Source: JBGOTP01 sp963717075
Lineage (GTDB): Bacteria > Acidobacteriota > Vicinamibacteria > Vicinamibacterales > CAVVIG01
Reading direction: 5' to 3'
Assembly: GCA_963717075.1 (NCBI GenBank)
Contig: CAVQVI010000034.1
Location: 496,001-560,000 of the forward strand
DNA: 64,000 bases
Shown: piece by piece, positions 26,281-35,520 of the stretch
How positions within the stretch are numbered: position 1 is the stretch's first letter
How the letters are laid out: the number at the start of each line of letters is the position of its first letter
The notes under the pieces: model-generated
The model's input: only the letters and a program-made list of their open reading frames with translations
Told to the model about the DNA's origin: nothing
Databases searched by the model: none
Program-made: the position numbers and the translations under genes

Positions 26281-26309
26281 TATATAAACCCGAACAAGAT
26301 GCGTGTCAA
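26281..26309 (-). promoter_or_regulatory. Near-consensus promoter for GRW member A
   Basis: On the minus strand TTGACA (26304-26309) is separated by 17 bases from TATATA (26281-26286). Transcription would start near 26274, about 18 bases before the ATG at 26256. This is the best housekeeping-type promoter in the window. Confidence 0.65.
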
Positions 26310-26450
26310 CGACCCGACATTTTCTTCCTCAGAGAGCCGCTGCGGCACCTCCCGATAGGTTGCGCAGGCGCGGATGTCGCCGCCTTTGACAGCAATTTCC
26401 GCCGCCCAGCTTACCATCGAAGGACGCGTGACGTCGCCTTGACGCCTCGC

Positions 26451-26498
26451 GTCGAGCGTCAGCCCTGTCGAGCGTCAGCCCTGTCGAGCGTCAGCCCT
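26451..26498. repeat. Three exact 16-bp tandem repeats
   Basis: GTCGAGCGTCAGCCCT occurs three times in direct tandem with no change. It lies just upstream of the membrane protein gene at 26516, and the last copy abuts TTGACA (26498-26503). The array may be neutral or may bind a regulator; nothing more can be said. Confidence 0.8.
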
Positions 26499-26515
26499 TG
26501 ACAATTCCTGATCCC

Positions 26516-28168
26516 ATGGTCACTGTGACGATTTCAGTGAACACGACATCTGCGTCGGCACAAGTCGTCGGGGTGAAAGAACGGGATCGTGCGCACGCCA
26601 GCCGCGCGACCGGATTCCCACGCGCGCCCTGGTTACCACTGGCCTTCATCGTGGGATTTGCGGCCATAAGCGCGCTCCCGTCGGTACGAGCCAACGGCCG
26701 TCTGGCGTGGGCGTTCATGGGCAGTGCGGCCTGTCTTGTCGCGTGGTACGTGGGGCTCATGGCGAATGCGATCCGCCAGGGCCGCACGCTGACCTTCAAG
26801 GCCGATCTGCGAAAGCAGCACTACCTCCAGGCCTGCGCCCAGGGGACGGTGTTGCTCTACTGGGGTTTTTATTGGCGCGAGGTGTATCACTCCGCGCATC
26901 TTATCGCCGCCCAGCTGTTGTTCGCGTATGCCTTCGACATCCTGCTCTCATGGTCGAGGCGCGACGAGTATGCGCTCGGGTTCTCGCCGTTCCCGGTGAT
27001 CTTCAGCATCAGTCTCTTTCTCTGGTTCAAGCCGGACTGGTTCTATTTCCAGTTCCTCCTTGTGGCGGTCGGCTTTGCTGCGAAGGAGCTGATTCGGTGG
27101 GAAAAAAACGGGCGCCGCGTGCATGTGTTCAATCCGTCTTCGTTTCCGCTCGGCGTGGTTTCCCTCGTTCTCCTTCTGACCGGCTCCACCGACATGACCT
27201 GGGGGTACGAGATCGCCAGCACCTTGAACAACGCGCCCCATATTTATCTGCTGATTTTCCTGGTAGGGCTGCCGGGCCAGTATCTTTTCGGCGTCACCAC
27301 GATGACGATGACTGCCGTGGTGACAATGTACACGTTTGGCCTTCTGTACTTCGCACTGACGGGCACGTACTATTTCGTCGATTCGTACATTCCGATTGCG
27401 GTCTTCCTCGGGATGCACCTGCTCTTTACCGATCCCTCGACCTCGCCGCGAACCGAGTTTGGGCGGGTCATCTTCGGCGCGCTCTACGCGCTGAGCGTCG
27501 TCGTGCTGTACGCGCTGCTGAGCCGCCTCGGGGCCCCGACGTTCTACGACAAGCTGATGGCCGTACCCATGCTCAACCTGGCCATCAAAGCCATCGATCG
27601 ATTTGTGCAATGGAGACCGTTGGCGCGGTTCGATCCCGCGGCGCTTGCCAGAGGGCTCGCCGGACGACGGCGACATCTCGCGTATATCGCCGTGTGGAGC
27701 TGCGTGTTCCTTGCACTGAGTGCCTCCCAGGCCGTTGGCGACACCCACCGCGGGCAGTGGGTGCCGTTCTGGTTGAAGGCGTGCGAAGAGAGCCGGCCAA
27801 ATGGGTGTCGCAATGCGGGTTTGCTGGTTTCCGCGTACTGTCGCGCCGGATCGGGGTGGGCTTGCAACGAGTACGGCATCCTGATTCAGCCCGCCCTGCG
27901 GCCCGAAGTGGCCTCCCGTGCGTTCGAGCGCGCGTGCGAGCTCGGATTTGAGGCCGGATGCGACAATCGCGATCCGCGAGTTGTAGAAAACCCGAGACGG
28001 GCGCCACCGGCCGACGGCGACTATCGCATTGTGCTGCGGGGCCGAAAGGGAAGTCTTCAGCACTGTGACGCCGCTCGAGCTTCACCAGCGAGCCTGTACC
28101 TCAGGGATTTCCAGATGGATGCCGCCAGGCTTGTGCTGAGGGCGATTCCAACGCCTGCGCGACCGTGA
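26516..28168 (+). CDS. NqrB/RnfD-like membrane protein with a Sel1-like C-terminal part
   Basis: The 550-residue protein has about ten hydrophobic segments between residues 35 and 425 and NqrB/RnfD-type signatures (HVFNPSSFPLGVVSL and LLFTDPSTSPRTEFGR). Members of that family carry flavin in ion-pumping electron transport; related proteins are called UnbU-like in enediyne clusters. The cytoplasmic or periplasmic C-terminal part (about 430-505) has cysteine-rich Sel1-like units (CEESRPNGCRNAGLLVSAYC and ACELGFEAGCDN). No other Rnf or Nqr subunit lies nearby, so this is a stand-alone member. I use the ATG at 26516; a TTG six codons upstream overlaps the tandem repeat. The role is uncertain. Confidence 0.65.
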   Translation: MVTVTISVNTTSASAQVVGVKERDRAHASRATGFPRAPWLPLAFIVGFAAISALPSVRANGRLAWAFMGSAACLVAWYVGLMANAIRQGRTLTFKADLRKQHYLQACAQGTVLLYWGFYWREVYHSAHLIAAQLLFAYAFDILLSWSRRDEYALGFSPFPVIFSISLFLWFKPDWFYFQFLLVAVGFAAKELIRWEKNGRRVHVFNPSSFPLGVVSLVLLLTGSTDMTWGYEIASTLNNAPHIYLLIFLVGLPGQYLFGVTTMTMTAVVTMYTFGLLYFALTGTYYFVDSYIPIAVFLGMHLLFTDPSTSPRTEFGRVIFGALYALSVVVLYALLSRLGAPTFYDKLMAVPMLNLAIKAIDRFVQWRPLARFDPAALARGLAGRRRHLAYIAVWSCVFLALSASQAVGDTHRGQWVPFWLKACEESRPNGCRNAGLLVSAYCRAGSGWACNEYGILIQPALRPEVASRAFERACELGFEAGCDNRDPRVVENPRRAPPADGDYRIVLRGRKGSLQHCDAARASPASLYLRDFQMDAARLVLRAIPTPARP

Positions 28169-28530
28169 ATCGGCAGCAGGTGGGCGGACGCATCGGTGGG
28201 GTGTGAGGTATGAACTCCCAGGCCGTTGGCGACGCCCGACGCGGGCAGTGGGTGCCGCCGCTCCAGCTTCACCGGCCGGGCAACCCAAGGGGTTCCCGAC
28301 GGATGCTGCCAGGCCTGCGCGAGGGGGATTCCGAGGCGTGCGCCGCGGTGAACCCGGCAGCCTAGTCTGGACGCGAAGCGGAGCTCCAGTAGGGTATGAT
28401 AGTAGTGTTGCAAAAAAAGGAATGCGAGGCTGTCGGCGCTTGCATTAGAATTCGTCGCAGCCTATCTTCCGGCGTAACGCAGTCACAGTAGTAACAGTAG
28501 TACCGTCGTACACCTCAGGAGGCGAACGTG
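28169..28530. other. Intergenic leader region of the first DUF6152-like gene
   Basis: Apart from the duplicated tail at 28211-28353, no gene is seen. TATGAT at 28395-28400 and TAGAAT at 28446-28451 are possible -10 boxes without good -35 partners. AGGAGG at 28517-28522 is the ribosome site for the gene at 28531. Confidence 0.35.
28211..28353 (+). pseudogene. Degenerate duplicate of the end of the NqrB/RnfD-like gene
   Basis: The stretch TCCCAGGCCGTTGGCGAC and the following CGCGGGCAGTGGGTGCCG repeat the sequence at 27725-27767 of the gene upstream. The next part (28258-28353, GCTCCAGCTTCACC onward) repeats 28074-28168, the last codons of that gene, with changes. The middle of the parent is absent, so a partial duplication with an internal deletion left this copy. 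It has no reading frame of use. Confidence 0.65.
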
Positions 28531-28965
28531 ATGGGTAGAAAGACTTGCTTCGCACTTGCTGTCATCGGGCTGGTCGTGGCGGGGCGACCGTTGAGCGCGC
28601 ATCACGCGTTCTCGGCGGAGTTCGACGCGAAACGTCCAGTCAAGCTGCGCGGTGTCGTGACGAAGATGGAATGGATCAATCCTCACTCGTGGATCCATGT
28701 CGACGTCAAGGACGCGAACGGCAAGGTCACCGAGTGGATGGTGGAGGGCGGCGCCCCCAATGCCCTGCTCAGACGCGGGTTCACAAAGAAGTCGCTGCCG
28801 GTTGGAACCGAGGTCCTCATCGAGGGCTACCAGGCCAAGGATGGATCGAATCGGGCAAACGGCCGAGACCTCACCTTGCCGGACGGCTCCAAGCTGTTCG
28901 TTGGCTCGTCCGGTACCGGTGCGCCGCTCGACGGCAGGGATGCCACCGAGCCCGCGAAGAAGTAG
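28531..28965 (+). CDS. DUF6152-like secreted protein (copy 1)
   Basis: AGGAGG at 28517-28522 supports the ATG at 28531 over the GTG before it. The 144-residue protein has a signal peptide ending PLSA and then HHAFSAEFDAKRPVKLRG, followed by EWINPHSWIHVDVKD and LPVGTEVLIEGYQAKDGS. The mature chain probably begins His-His. The spacing of short beta strands suggests an OB-like fold. This family is known to me only as a domain of unknown function. GRW-family genes follow at 29242 and 30398, then a PQQ dehydrogenase, all on the same strand. A metal-binding or redox-accessory role is possible, not shown. Confidence 0.75.
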   Translation: MGRKTCFALAVIGLVVAGRPLSAHHAFSAEFDAKRPVKLRGVVTKMEWINPHSWIHVDVKDANGKVTEWMVEGGAPNALLRRGFTKKSLPVGTEVLIEGYQAKDGSNRANGRDLTLPDGSKLFVGSSGTGAPLDGRDATEPAKK

Positions 28966-29241
28966 TCAATTCTCGGGCCGGATCGCTCATGAGCGCCGGC
29001 GGCTATCCTCTTCGGCGGCTTCGCGTCGCTTGATCCGGGATCGCGCGGGACACACAAGAAGGCTGCTCTCTGCCTCTACGGAGCATGGAGCAGCCTCCTC
29101 TGCATCCTATCTGCACCTCGCTGCCCGGATGCGAGTTGCTGTCCGTTCGTCCTGACGACTTGCGCGTGTGCAGTCCCACGTATTGCGCCGCATATAGTGA
29201 TCTTGTGACTAGGCGAGGCTTCACGCCTGCAGGAGGCAGTA

Positions 29242-30312
29242 GTGGCGAAACAGCGGAGCGTTGGCCAGATTCAGTATGTGTGGCCCCTCGTCGCCATTCT
29301 CGCCGGCTGGTCTTTAGACGCCGCCGCGCAGTCCGCTACGACGTCGAAATCGCAGGATGCCGCGGGAACGAAGAAATGGAGCCAATCTCGGACCGCCTGG
29401 GGAGATCCCGACATTCAAGGGACCTGGACGAGCAACAGCGTGACGGGCGTCCCTCTCGAGCGGCCGAAACAGTTCGGGACGAGAGCGCTGCTGTCCGACG
29501 AAGAATACAAGCAGCGACTGAAAGAAGGCGAAGTTGGTGCGCGAGACGATCCGTCGGAGCGTCCTCGGCTCGCGCCAACCGGGGGGCCCGAGCATTGGTA
29601 CGAATGGTGGGGAAGAGCGTCCAGGCGCACGTCGCTGATCGTGGATCCGCCTGACGGGAGAATCCCCCCGTTGACGCCGGAGGGTGCAAAGAAGTTCCAG
29701 GCGAAAGAGGCTCACAGGAAGCGGGTCGGGACGAACTGGGAGACGTTCGCGGATGCCGATCTGTTTGAGCGTTGCCTGACACGGGGCATACCGGCCTTGA
29801 TGATTCCGACAGCCTACAATACGGGCTTTCAGATTCTGCAGATCCCAGGCTACGTGGTCATCGTCTACGAAATGTTCGACACGCGTTTCATCCCCCTGGA
29901 CGGTCGGCCCCATCTTGACAAGAGCGTCGGCCAGTTGATCGGGGACTCCCGTGGTCGCTGGGATGGCAACACGCTGGTCGTGGAAACGACGAATTTCTCC
30001 GAAATGACCGACGGGACGCTGAAGTCGAATGGCGGCAGTCCCTATACTGAGCCGACCGCGTTCAGAGGAACCGGAGCCAATCTGCGCGTCGTCGAGCGAT
30101 GGACGCGCAGCGACGCTGGCACGCTCAACTACGAGGCGACGGTCGAAGACCCAACCTACTGGACCACGCCGTGGAAGATGGTCGTTGAGTTGGGTCGAGA
30201 CGACAAATACGAGATGTTCGAGTATGCGTGCCACGAAGGGAACTACGGCATGGCGAACAGTCTCAACGGGGCTCGAGCGCTCGAGGCGGCAGCACAAAAA
30301 TCACAAAAGTAG
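29242..30312 (+). CDS. GRW-family secreted protein (long type, member B)
   Basis: The GTG at 29242 has AGGAGG five bases upstream and gives a 356-residue protein with a signal peptide (about 1-28, ending DAAAQS). Family motifs in order: AWGDPDIQGTW, RTSLIVDPPDGRIPPLTP, RCLTRGIPALM, GYVVIVYEMFDTRFIPLDGR, DSRGRWDGNTLVVETTNF and YEATVEDPTYWTTPW, ending YACHEGNYGMANSLNGARAL. The long members carry the DPPDGRIPPLTP insertion and the C-terminal ACHEGN motif that short members lack. The first conserved cysteine is in RCLTRG, the second in ACHEGN. It is followed by a second long member 85 bases later, suggesting co-transcription with copy C. Confidence 0.75.
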   Translation: MAKQRSVGQIQYVWPLVAILAGWSLDAAAQSATTSKSQDAAGTKKWSQSRTAWGDPDIQGTWTSNSVTGVPLERPKQFGTRALLSDEEYKQRLKEGEVGARDDPSERPRLAPTGGPEHWYEWWGRASRRTSLIVDPPDGRIPPLTPEGAKKFQAKEAHRKRVGTNWETFADADLFERCLTRGIPALMIPTAYNTGFQILQIPGYVVIVYEMFDTRFIPLDGRPHLDKSVGQLIGDSRGRWDGNTLVVETTNFSEMTDGTLKSNGGSPYTEPTAFRGTGANLRVVERWTRSDAGTLNYEATVEDPTYWTTPWKMVVELGRDDKYEMFEYACHEGNYGMANSLNGARALEAAAQKSQK

Positions 30313-30397
30313 CGACGGCGCGATAAATGGGCCGATCAAGTGTTCGACAATTCGCCTGCCACTTACAGTGGCCCTTTGATCGGAACGGAGAATGCAG

Positions 30398-31559
30398 ATG
30401 ACTCGCCGAACATTCGGGGCAGTCGCGGTATTCATCGCGGTCGTGGCGGTTGTTAGCCTGACACTCAGAGGCAATGCGCAGCAGGCGGAAGTCACTGCGG
30501 ACGCCGTGGGGCGACCCGGATCTGCAGGGGATTTGGGATCACAAGGTCACGACGCCGCTCGAGCGGCCCGCGAAGTACGCCAGTAAGGAGTTCCTCACCG
30601 ATCAGGAAATCGCTGAATTGGAGAAGGTGCCGTACAACTCGCCGGCCGCCGTTGTGGGGCGAGGCCGCGACGTGCGAGCCGAGCGGGGGACCGAAGCCGA
30701 CGTCGAGGGCGCGTACAACAACATCTTCAGTACGGGCGGAGGGCGCTACGTACGTTCAAAGCGCACAGGGCTCATCATCGACCCGCCGGACGGCAAGCGA
30801 CCTCCCATTACGGAAGAAGGGCGAAAACTGATGGCGGCTCGCGGCCAGAACCGCTTCGGGACGCCAGGCGAGAACGGTGACATCCCGGTTGCCGGCCGTG
30901 GCGCGGCCACAGCGGCGCCAGGCAGTGGAGCTGCTGCGCCGGCGGCAGGCGGTGGACGAGGCCGCGGCGGGCGCGGCGGATCTGCCCTTCCATACGCGGT
31001 AGACATCGGCCGCCCCAATGACAACCCGGAGGATCGCAACGATCTCGAGCGCTGCCGAGGCGTGACGCTGCCGTGCACCGGCGGGCTGTGCGGCTTCAGC
31101 CGGATGGTTCAGACCCCAGGGTACGTGTCCATTTACTACGAGATGGGGCATTCCGGCGGGGCGTACCGTACTATTCCGATTACTACGCGCCCGCACCTTC
31201 CCCCGGACGTACGTCTCTGGTTGGGCGACTCGATTGGCCGTTGGGAGGGTGACACGCTTGTTGTCGACACCACCAACTTCACCGATCAGACCGCCTATGG
31301 CGGAGTTCCCGACGACAAGTTTCACATGATCGAGCGCTTCGCTCGGATCTCCCCCGACGATCTGCGCTATCAGATCACGATCGACAAGCCGAATATGTAT
31401 GCCAGGCCCTGGACGTTCGAAACCATCTTGATGCGGGCGGACGAGAAGAAGAATGAGATCTACGAGTCAGCCTGCCATGAGGGCAACTACGCCTTGACGA
31501 GCATGCTGGCTGGCCAGCGTGCGGTCGACAGGGAGAAAGCAGCGGCAAAATCCCGGTGA
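30398..31559 (+). CDS. GRW-family secreted protein (long type, member C), frameshifted
   Basis: A signal peptide is read from the ATG at 30398 (MTRRTFGAVAVFIAVVAVVS, with a twin arginine), preceded by GGAG. Near 30495-30503 the frame must change by one base to reach RTPWGDPDLQGIWD and the rest of the family: LIIDPPDGKRPPITEEGRK, RCRGVTLPCTGGLCG, GYVSIYYEMGHSGG, DSIGRWEGDTLVVDTTNF, ESACHEGNYALTSMLAG. A long alanine/glycine linker (about 150-175) is unusual. The twin-arginine start is not a full Tat motif. Repaired length is about 386 residues. It lies between member B and a PQQ dehydrogenase on the same strand. Confidence 0.7.
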
Positions 31560-31715
31560 TGATGTCAGGTGTTGCCTCTCCTCCTGCACGTGGTGCTCGT
31601 GTGCACGCCTCCAGCTAGGCGCAGGGCAGTTCCACACTCCAGAGCAGAGGACCGATCGCCAGGGCCCCAGGCAGGTTCTTGGGCTCTAGGCCGTTGGCTC
31701 TCGAGGGATCGGAAG

Positions 31716-33750
31716 ATGAGCCGACGTCCCATGCGATTCGCCCGTCCCTTCGCAGTTGTTGCCCTGTTCCTGTCCGGTCTTCTTTCTATCCAATCCATCC
31801 GAGCCCAACGAAACGATTCCTCCGCTGAATGGCGTTATACCGGAGGATCACCCTACGGCCTCAGGTACTCGCCGCTCGACCAAATCACGAAGGACAACGT
31901 CAAGGACCTCGAGATCCTGTGGAAGTGGAACACGGTTGAACTCGACGTGCAGAAATCGGGTCCGGCGTTCCGCGTCTCGCGAAACGAGAACACGCCGCTG
32001 ATGGCCAACGGCGTCCTCTATACCGTGACGGGTCTCGGATTTGTCGCGGCGATCGATCCCGGGACTGGGCAGACGCGTTGGGTGTACGACCCGGAAAGCT
32101 ACAAGCCCGGTAAGCCCAACAATGGCGGATTCCTCTCGCGTAGTTTCAGCTACTGGACCGACGGGAAAATCGAGCGCGTGCTAATCGGCACCCACGACGA
32201 CTATCTCGTCTCCCTTGATGCGCGAACGGGTAAGCCGGATGCGGCGTTCGGCACGGATGGCCGCGTCGATGCCACCGTTGGCATTCGAGACGTCCAGCGG
32301 TCCATCAATATGTCGCTGCGGGGGCCGTGGCTCGCGGGCAGCGTCGTTGTTGTTGGTAGCTCGATCTCGGATGGCACTCGAGATACGAGGAAAAACCCGC
32401 CCGGCTATGTGAACGCGTTCGATGTGCGGACAGGTAAACACCTCTGGGCGTTTCACACCGTTCCAAAGCCTGGAGAATTCGGCTACGACACCTGGCTCAA
32501 CGGCTCGGCCGAATACAACGGCAACACGAACGTGTGGGCCGGCATGGCGTACGACCCCGAGCTCGACTACGTGTACCTGGCTGTGTCGACACCTACCGGC
32601 GACTACTACGGCGTCGACCGTCACGGCGACAATCTTTTCGCCGAAAGTATCGTGTGTGTGGAGGCCAAGACCGGGAAGAGAGTCTGGCATTTCCAAGCCG
32701 TTCACCATGGCCTGTGGGACTACGACTTCCCCACGAATCCCATCCTGGCGGACATCAACGTCAACGGCAGGCGAATTCGAGCCGTCATCCAGGTAAGCAA
32801 GCAAGCCTTTACCTACGTGTTCGATCGCAAGACGGGCCAGCCGGTGTGGCCGATTGAAGAGCGACCCGTGCCACAGACGACGGTGGCCGGTGAACGCACG
32901 TCACCAACGCAGCCGTTTCCGACCAAGCCTCCACCGTTTGACCTGCAGGGGACTCTCGAGGCGAACCTCGTCGACTTCACGCCGGAGCTGCGGCAGCGTG
33001 CATTGGAACAACTCAAGACGTTCGTGACCGGTCCTCTCTTCACACCGCCTTCCGAACAGGGAACCCTCCAACTGCCTGGAACCCTCGGAGGGGCGAACTG
33101 GGGAGGCGCCGCTTTCGATCCGGAAACGGGCATCCTCTACGTGCCGTCTCGTACGACGCCCTCCCTGAACAGGGTGACGCCTCGCGCGCCTGGGGCGACC
33201 CCTACCGGCCGGGGAGACGCAGCTGGTCAGGTGGGCGCCGCTGGTGGTCCAGGGGCTGCGGCGAGCGCGGCCAGCAGAATGATGGTTGACGGGCTTCCCC
33301 TGTTCAGGCCGCCCTATGCCAGGCTCACCGCGATAGACTTGAACAAAGGCGAGCACCTGTGGACGGCGGCGGTCGGCGAAGGGCCGCGCAACCACCCGCT
33401 CTTGAAGGACCTCAAGCTGCCCCCTCTCGGCGACGCGATGGATGGGATCGGCGTGCTCCTCACAAAGAACGTCGTTTTTGTCACGACCTGGCGGCGTCAG
33501 CGCGGGACCGGGGCCGCGCTGGTTCCGAGCTGGGAGCCCTATGGCGATCCGAACGCCCTCCGGAAAGTCCTCTACGCCTTCGACAAGCGTACCGGTGCAC
33601 TGCTGCGCGAGTTCGACATGGACGGATACTCGGCCGCCCCGCCCATGAGCTACATGCACGGCGGGAAGCAGTACCTCGTTATGGCGGTTGGCGCCAACGA
33701 AGAGGCGGCCATTGGTCGCGTTCGGGCTGCCCGGGGCACGCCGGAGGTGA
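31716..33750 (+). CDS. PQQ-dependent dehydrogenase 1, one-base frameshift near its end
   Basis: The ATG at 31716 opens a signal peptide (about 1-28) and an eight-bladed quinoprotein propeller: ILWKWNTVELDVQKS, GVLYTVTGLGFVAAIDP, HHGLWDYDFPTNPILADI, GTLGGANWGGAAFDPETGIL and YAFDKRTGALLREFDMDGY. It should oxidise an alcohol or sugar in the periplasm with PQQ. No heme domain is fused. Near 33709-33711 one extra C shifts the frame. Dropping it restores ALVAFGLPG and a stop at 33748-33750, about 678 residues, a normal end. Without repair the frame runs through the antisense of the next gene, giving a false 1,112-residue protein. It follows GRW members B and C. Confidence 0.85.
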
Positions 33751-33803
33751 TACGGAAGGTTTCGCTGAACACGCGCCTTTTCGGGATGGGCGAGATCCGC
33801 GGG

Positions 33804-35025
33804 TCAGCGGGAGTCGAGTTGTGGAAACCGCTCGTCGCTGGGCTCGATCTGGACGCCGTAGGTCCTGAGGGACATGGACGTCGCTCGATAGGAGCTTGCT
33901 GTGTAGACCGCGCTCATCAGCTGGCGCGTGTCGAAACGCGACGCCAGCGCGGCCCAGGTCCGGTCGGAGACGATGGCGTCTTGATACAGCTCGTCAACCG
34001 CGCGCAAGATCGTCGCGTCGAAAGGGTCCACTCCCGGCGCGTCCGGTCCCTGCGCGACGCGCAGCGGGTCCACTCCATGTTCTCGGGCACGGCCGACGCT
34101 TCCCACATGCTGCGCCCACTCATACTCCGAACGACAATCCCACCCGATGCGAAGGATCAGCATCTCCCGATGACGCGGCGTGAGTGGGGACACGCGATTG
34201 ATGTAGTTCGCCCGTGGGCCACGCACTGCGTTGAGCTTGGGATGCCTGGCGAAGGTTCGACCTACGGCAATGCCCTGGCCAGGATTTGGTTCGACCCGAG
34301 CCGTCTTCAGCGGCGGTTCTGGATCGGCAACCATGACACGATATGGAATCGTGGTCGGCATCCGGTCGGCGAGTCCTTCGTCCGGCTGCACGCCAAGCGA
34401 GTTGTACATCAGCGCCAAGAACGTGAAGTGGTTCACGGTTTCCACGGCGTCCATCAAGTGGTTCAAGTCGTACTGCCCCGACAGCGCCTTCCAGGTCGCA
34501 TCATCGACCGACGAATTTCTGTACAGCTGGTCGGCCGTGCGGACGAGCGTCCTCTCGAAGGTGTCCCAGCCCGTGGCGTCTGGCCCCTGGGCCACGCGAC
34601 GAATGTCGTCGCTGGTCATCCCCGCGCTCCGTGCGCGCGCCGCGTGTGTGGCCCAGAGCGATCGCGTGCCGCACAGCCACGCGGTGCGCAGGATGAGGAT
34701 GTCGCGGTGGCGCGGCGAGAGGGTGGACTCTCCCATGAGATACGCGGTGAAGGGCATCGCGCCCTCGACGATCTCTGGAACGTTGAGCAGGGTCCTCAGC
34801 TGGTTATCGGGGCGCCCGCCTGGCGAGAACTTCGCCGCCAGTTCCTTGTGGATAGGTGTCCACTGCGCCTCAGGCAGGGGACTGACGCGCGGTTTTGCGA
34901 GAACTGATTGGACGCTTGTCGCCAGACGGGCGTTCCGGAATCGCCCTGGCAGCGATCTGTACGGACACCAATAGGACAACAGCTGCACACGCAGACAGCG
35001 TACTTCGGCGCTTTGTCGCGGACAT
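33804..35025 (-). CDS. Two-domain carboxymuconolactone-decarboxylase-like protein
   Basis: Two AhpD/CMD-like domains are seen: SPRHRDILILRTAWLCGTRS, then WATHAARARSAGM (about residues 60-200), and TPRHREMLILRIGWDCRSEYEWAQH (about 235-370). Each has the cysteine-x-x-x-(E/L)W-x-x-H pattern typical of the family, which includes peroxidases and lactone-decarboxylating enzymes. The mature start RVSPLPEAQW is standard. A signal-like MSATKRRSTLSACAAVVLLV begins at 35025 but lies in another frame, so one base is out between about 34885 and 34990. If not, the chain starts at 34988 without a signal. The gene is convergent with the PQQ dehydrogenase upstream and may act on ring-cleavage products. Confidence 0.75.
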
Positions 35026-35520
35026 TGCGCACCTCTCCTCTCTCGCCGCGATCATGTGCGGCTACCGTGATCTTGGCCCTCTCTCATTGTCCTCGCACAT
35101 CACCAAGCCACTGTCGAATGTGGGGCGGCAGATGGGGACGACCGTCCACGGGGATGTGGCGGGACTGCCGCCGTTGTGACCGGACTCGTAGTCTACACGG
35201 TCCATACAAACAGGTTCAATTGGCTCGTCTTTCCGAGCGGTGAGTAGCGGGCCGACGTGGTACGTCCAGTCGTTACTGCATGGCTGAGCCGGGCGAGGTT
35301 GTAGCGCCCAACTGCACTCCCGCGCCGAGAATTGAGATTGGAATCTGCGTAGTTTGCGCTATTCTCGCTCGCGCTGCGATCAAGTACTGTCGCCTACTGT
35401 CGCCGTCAGCGACCGGCACATCGCCCCGCGAAGTCCACGTGCTCTATAGCCGATTTGAAGGCTCGCGAAGAAGTGACGCTGCCCGCGAAACGAATGAAAG
35501 ATTCGAATGGCGGAGAACCG
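35026..35520. other. Intergenic region between divergent genes
   Basis: No gene is supported in these 495 bases between the CMD-like gene and the second PQQ dehydrogenase. A direct repeat TACTGTCGCC occurs twice near 35384-35405. Promoters in both directions should lie here, but no clear pair of boxes is visible. Confidence 0.3.

Noticed and set aside
26948..28063. A 371-residue frame antisense to the NqrB/RnfD-like gene
   Set aside because: Rich in R, H and G as expected for antisense of a GC-rich gene.
31569..34907. One 1,112-residue protein combining a PQQ dehydrogenase with a long arginine-rich tail
   Set aside because: The tail is the antisense of the CMD-like gene, and a one-base repair near 33710 restores a normal dehydrogenase end.
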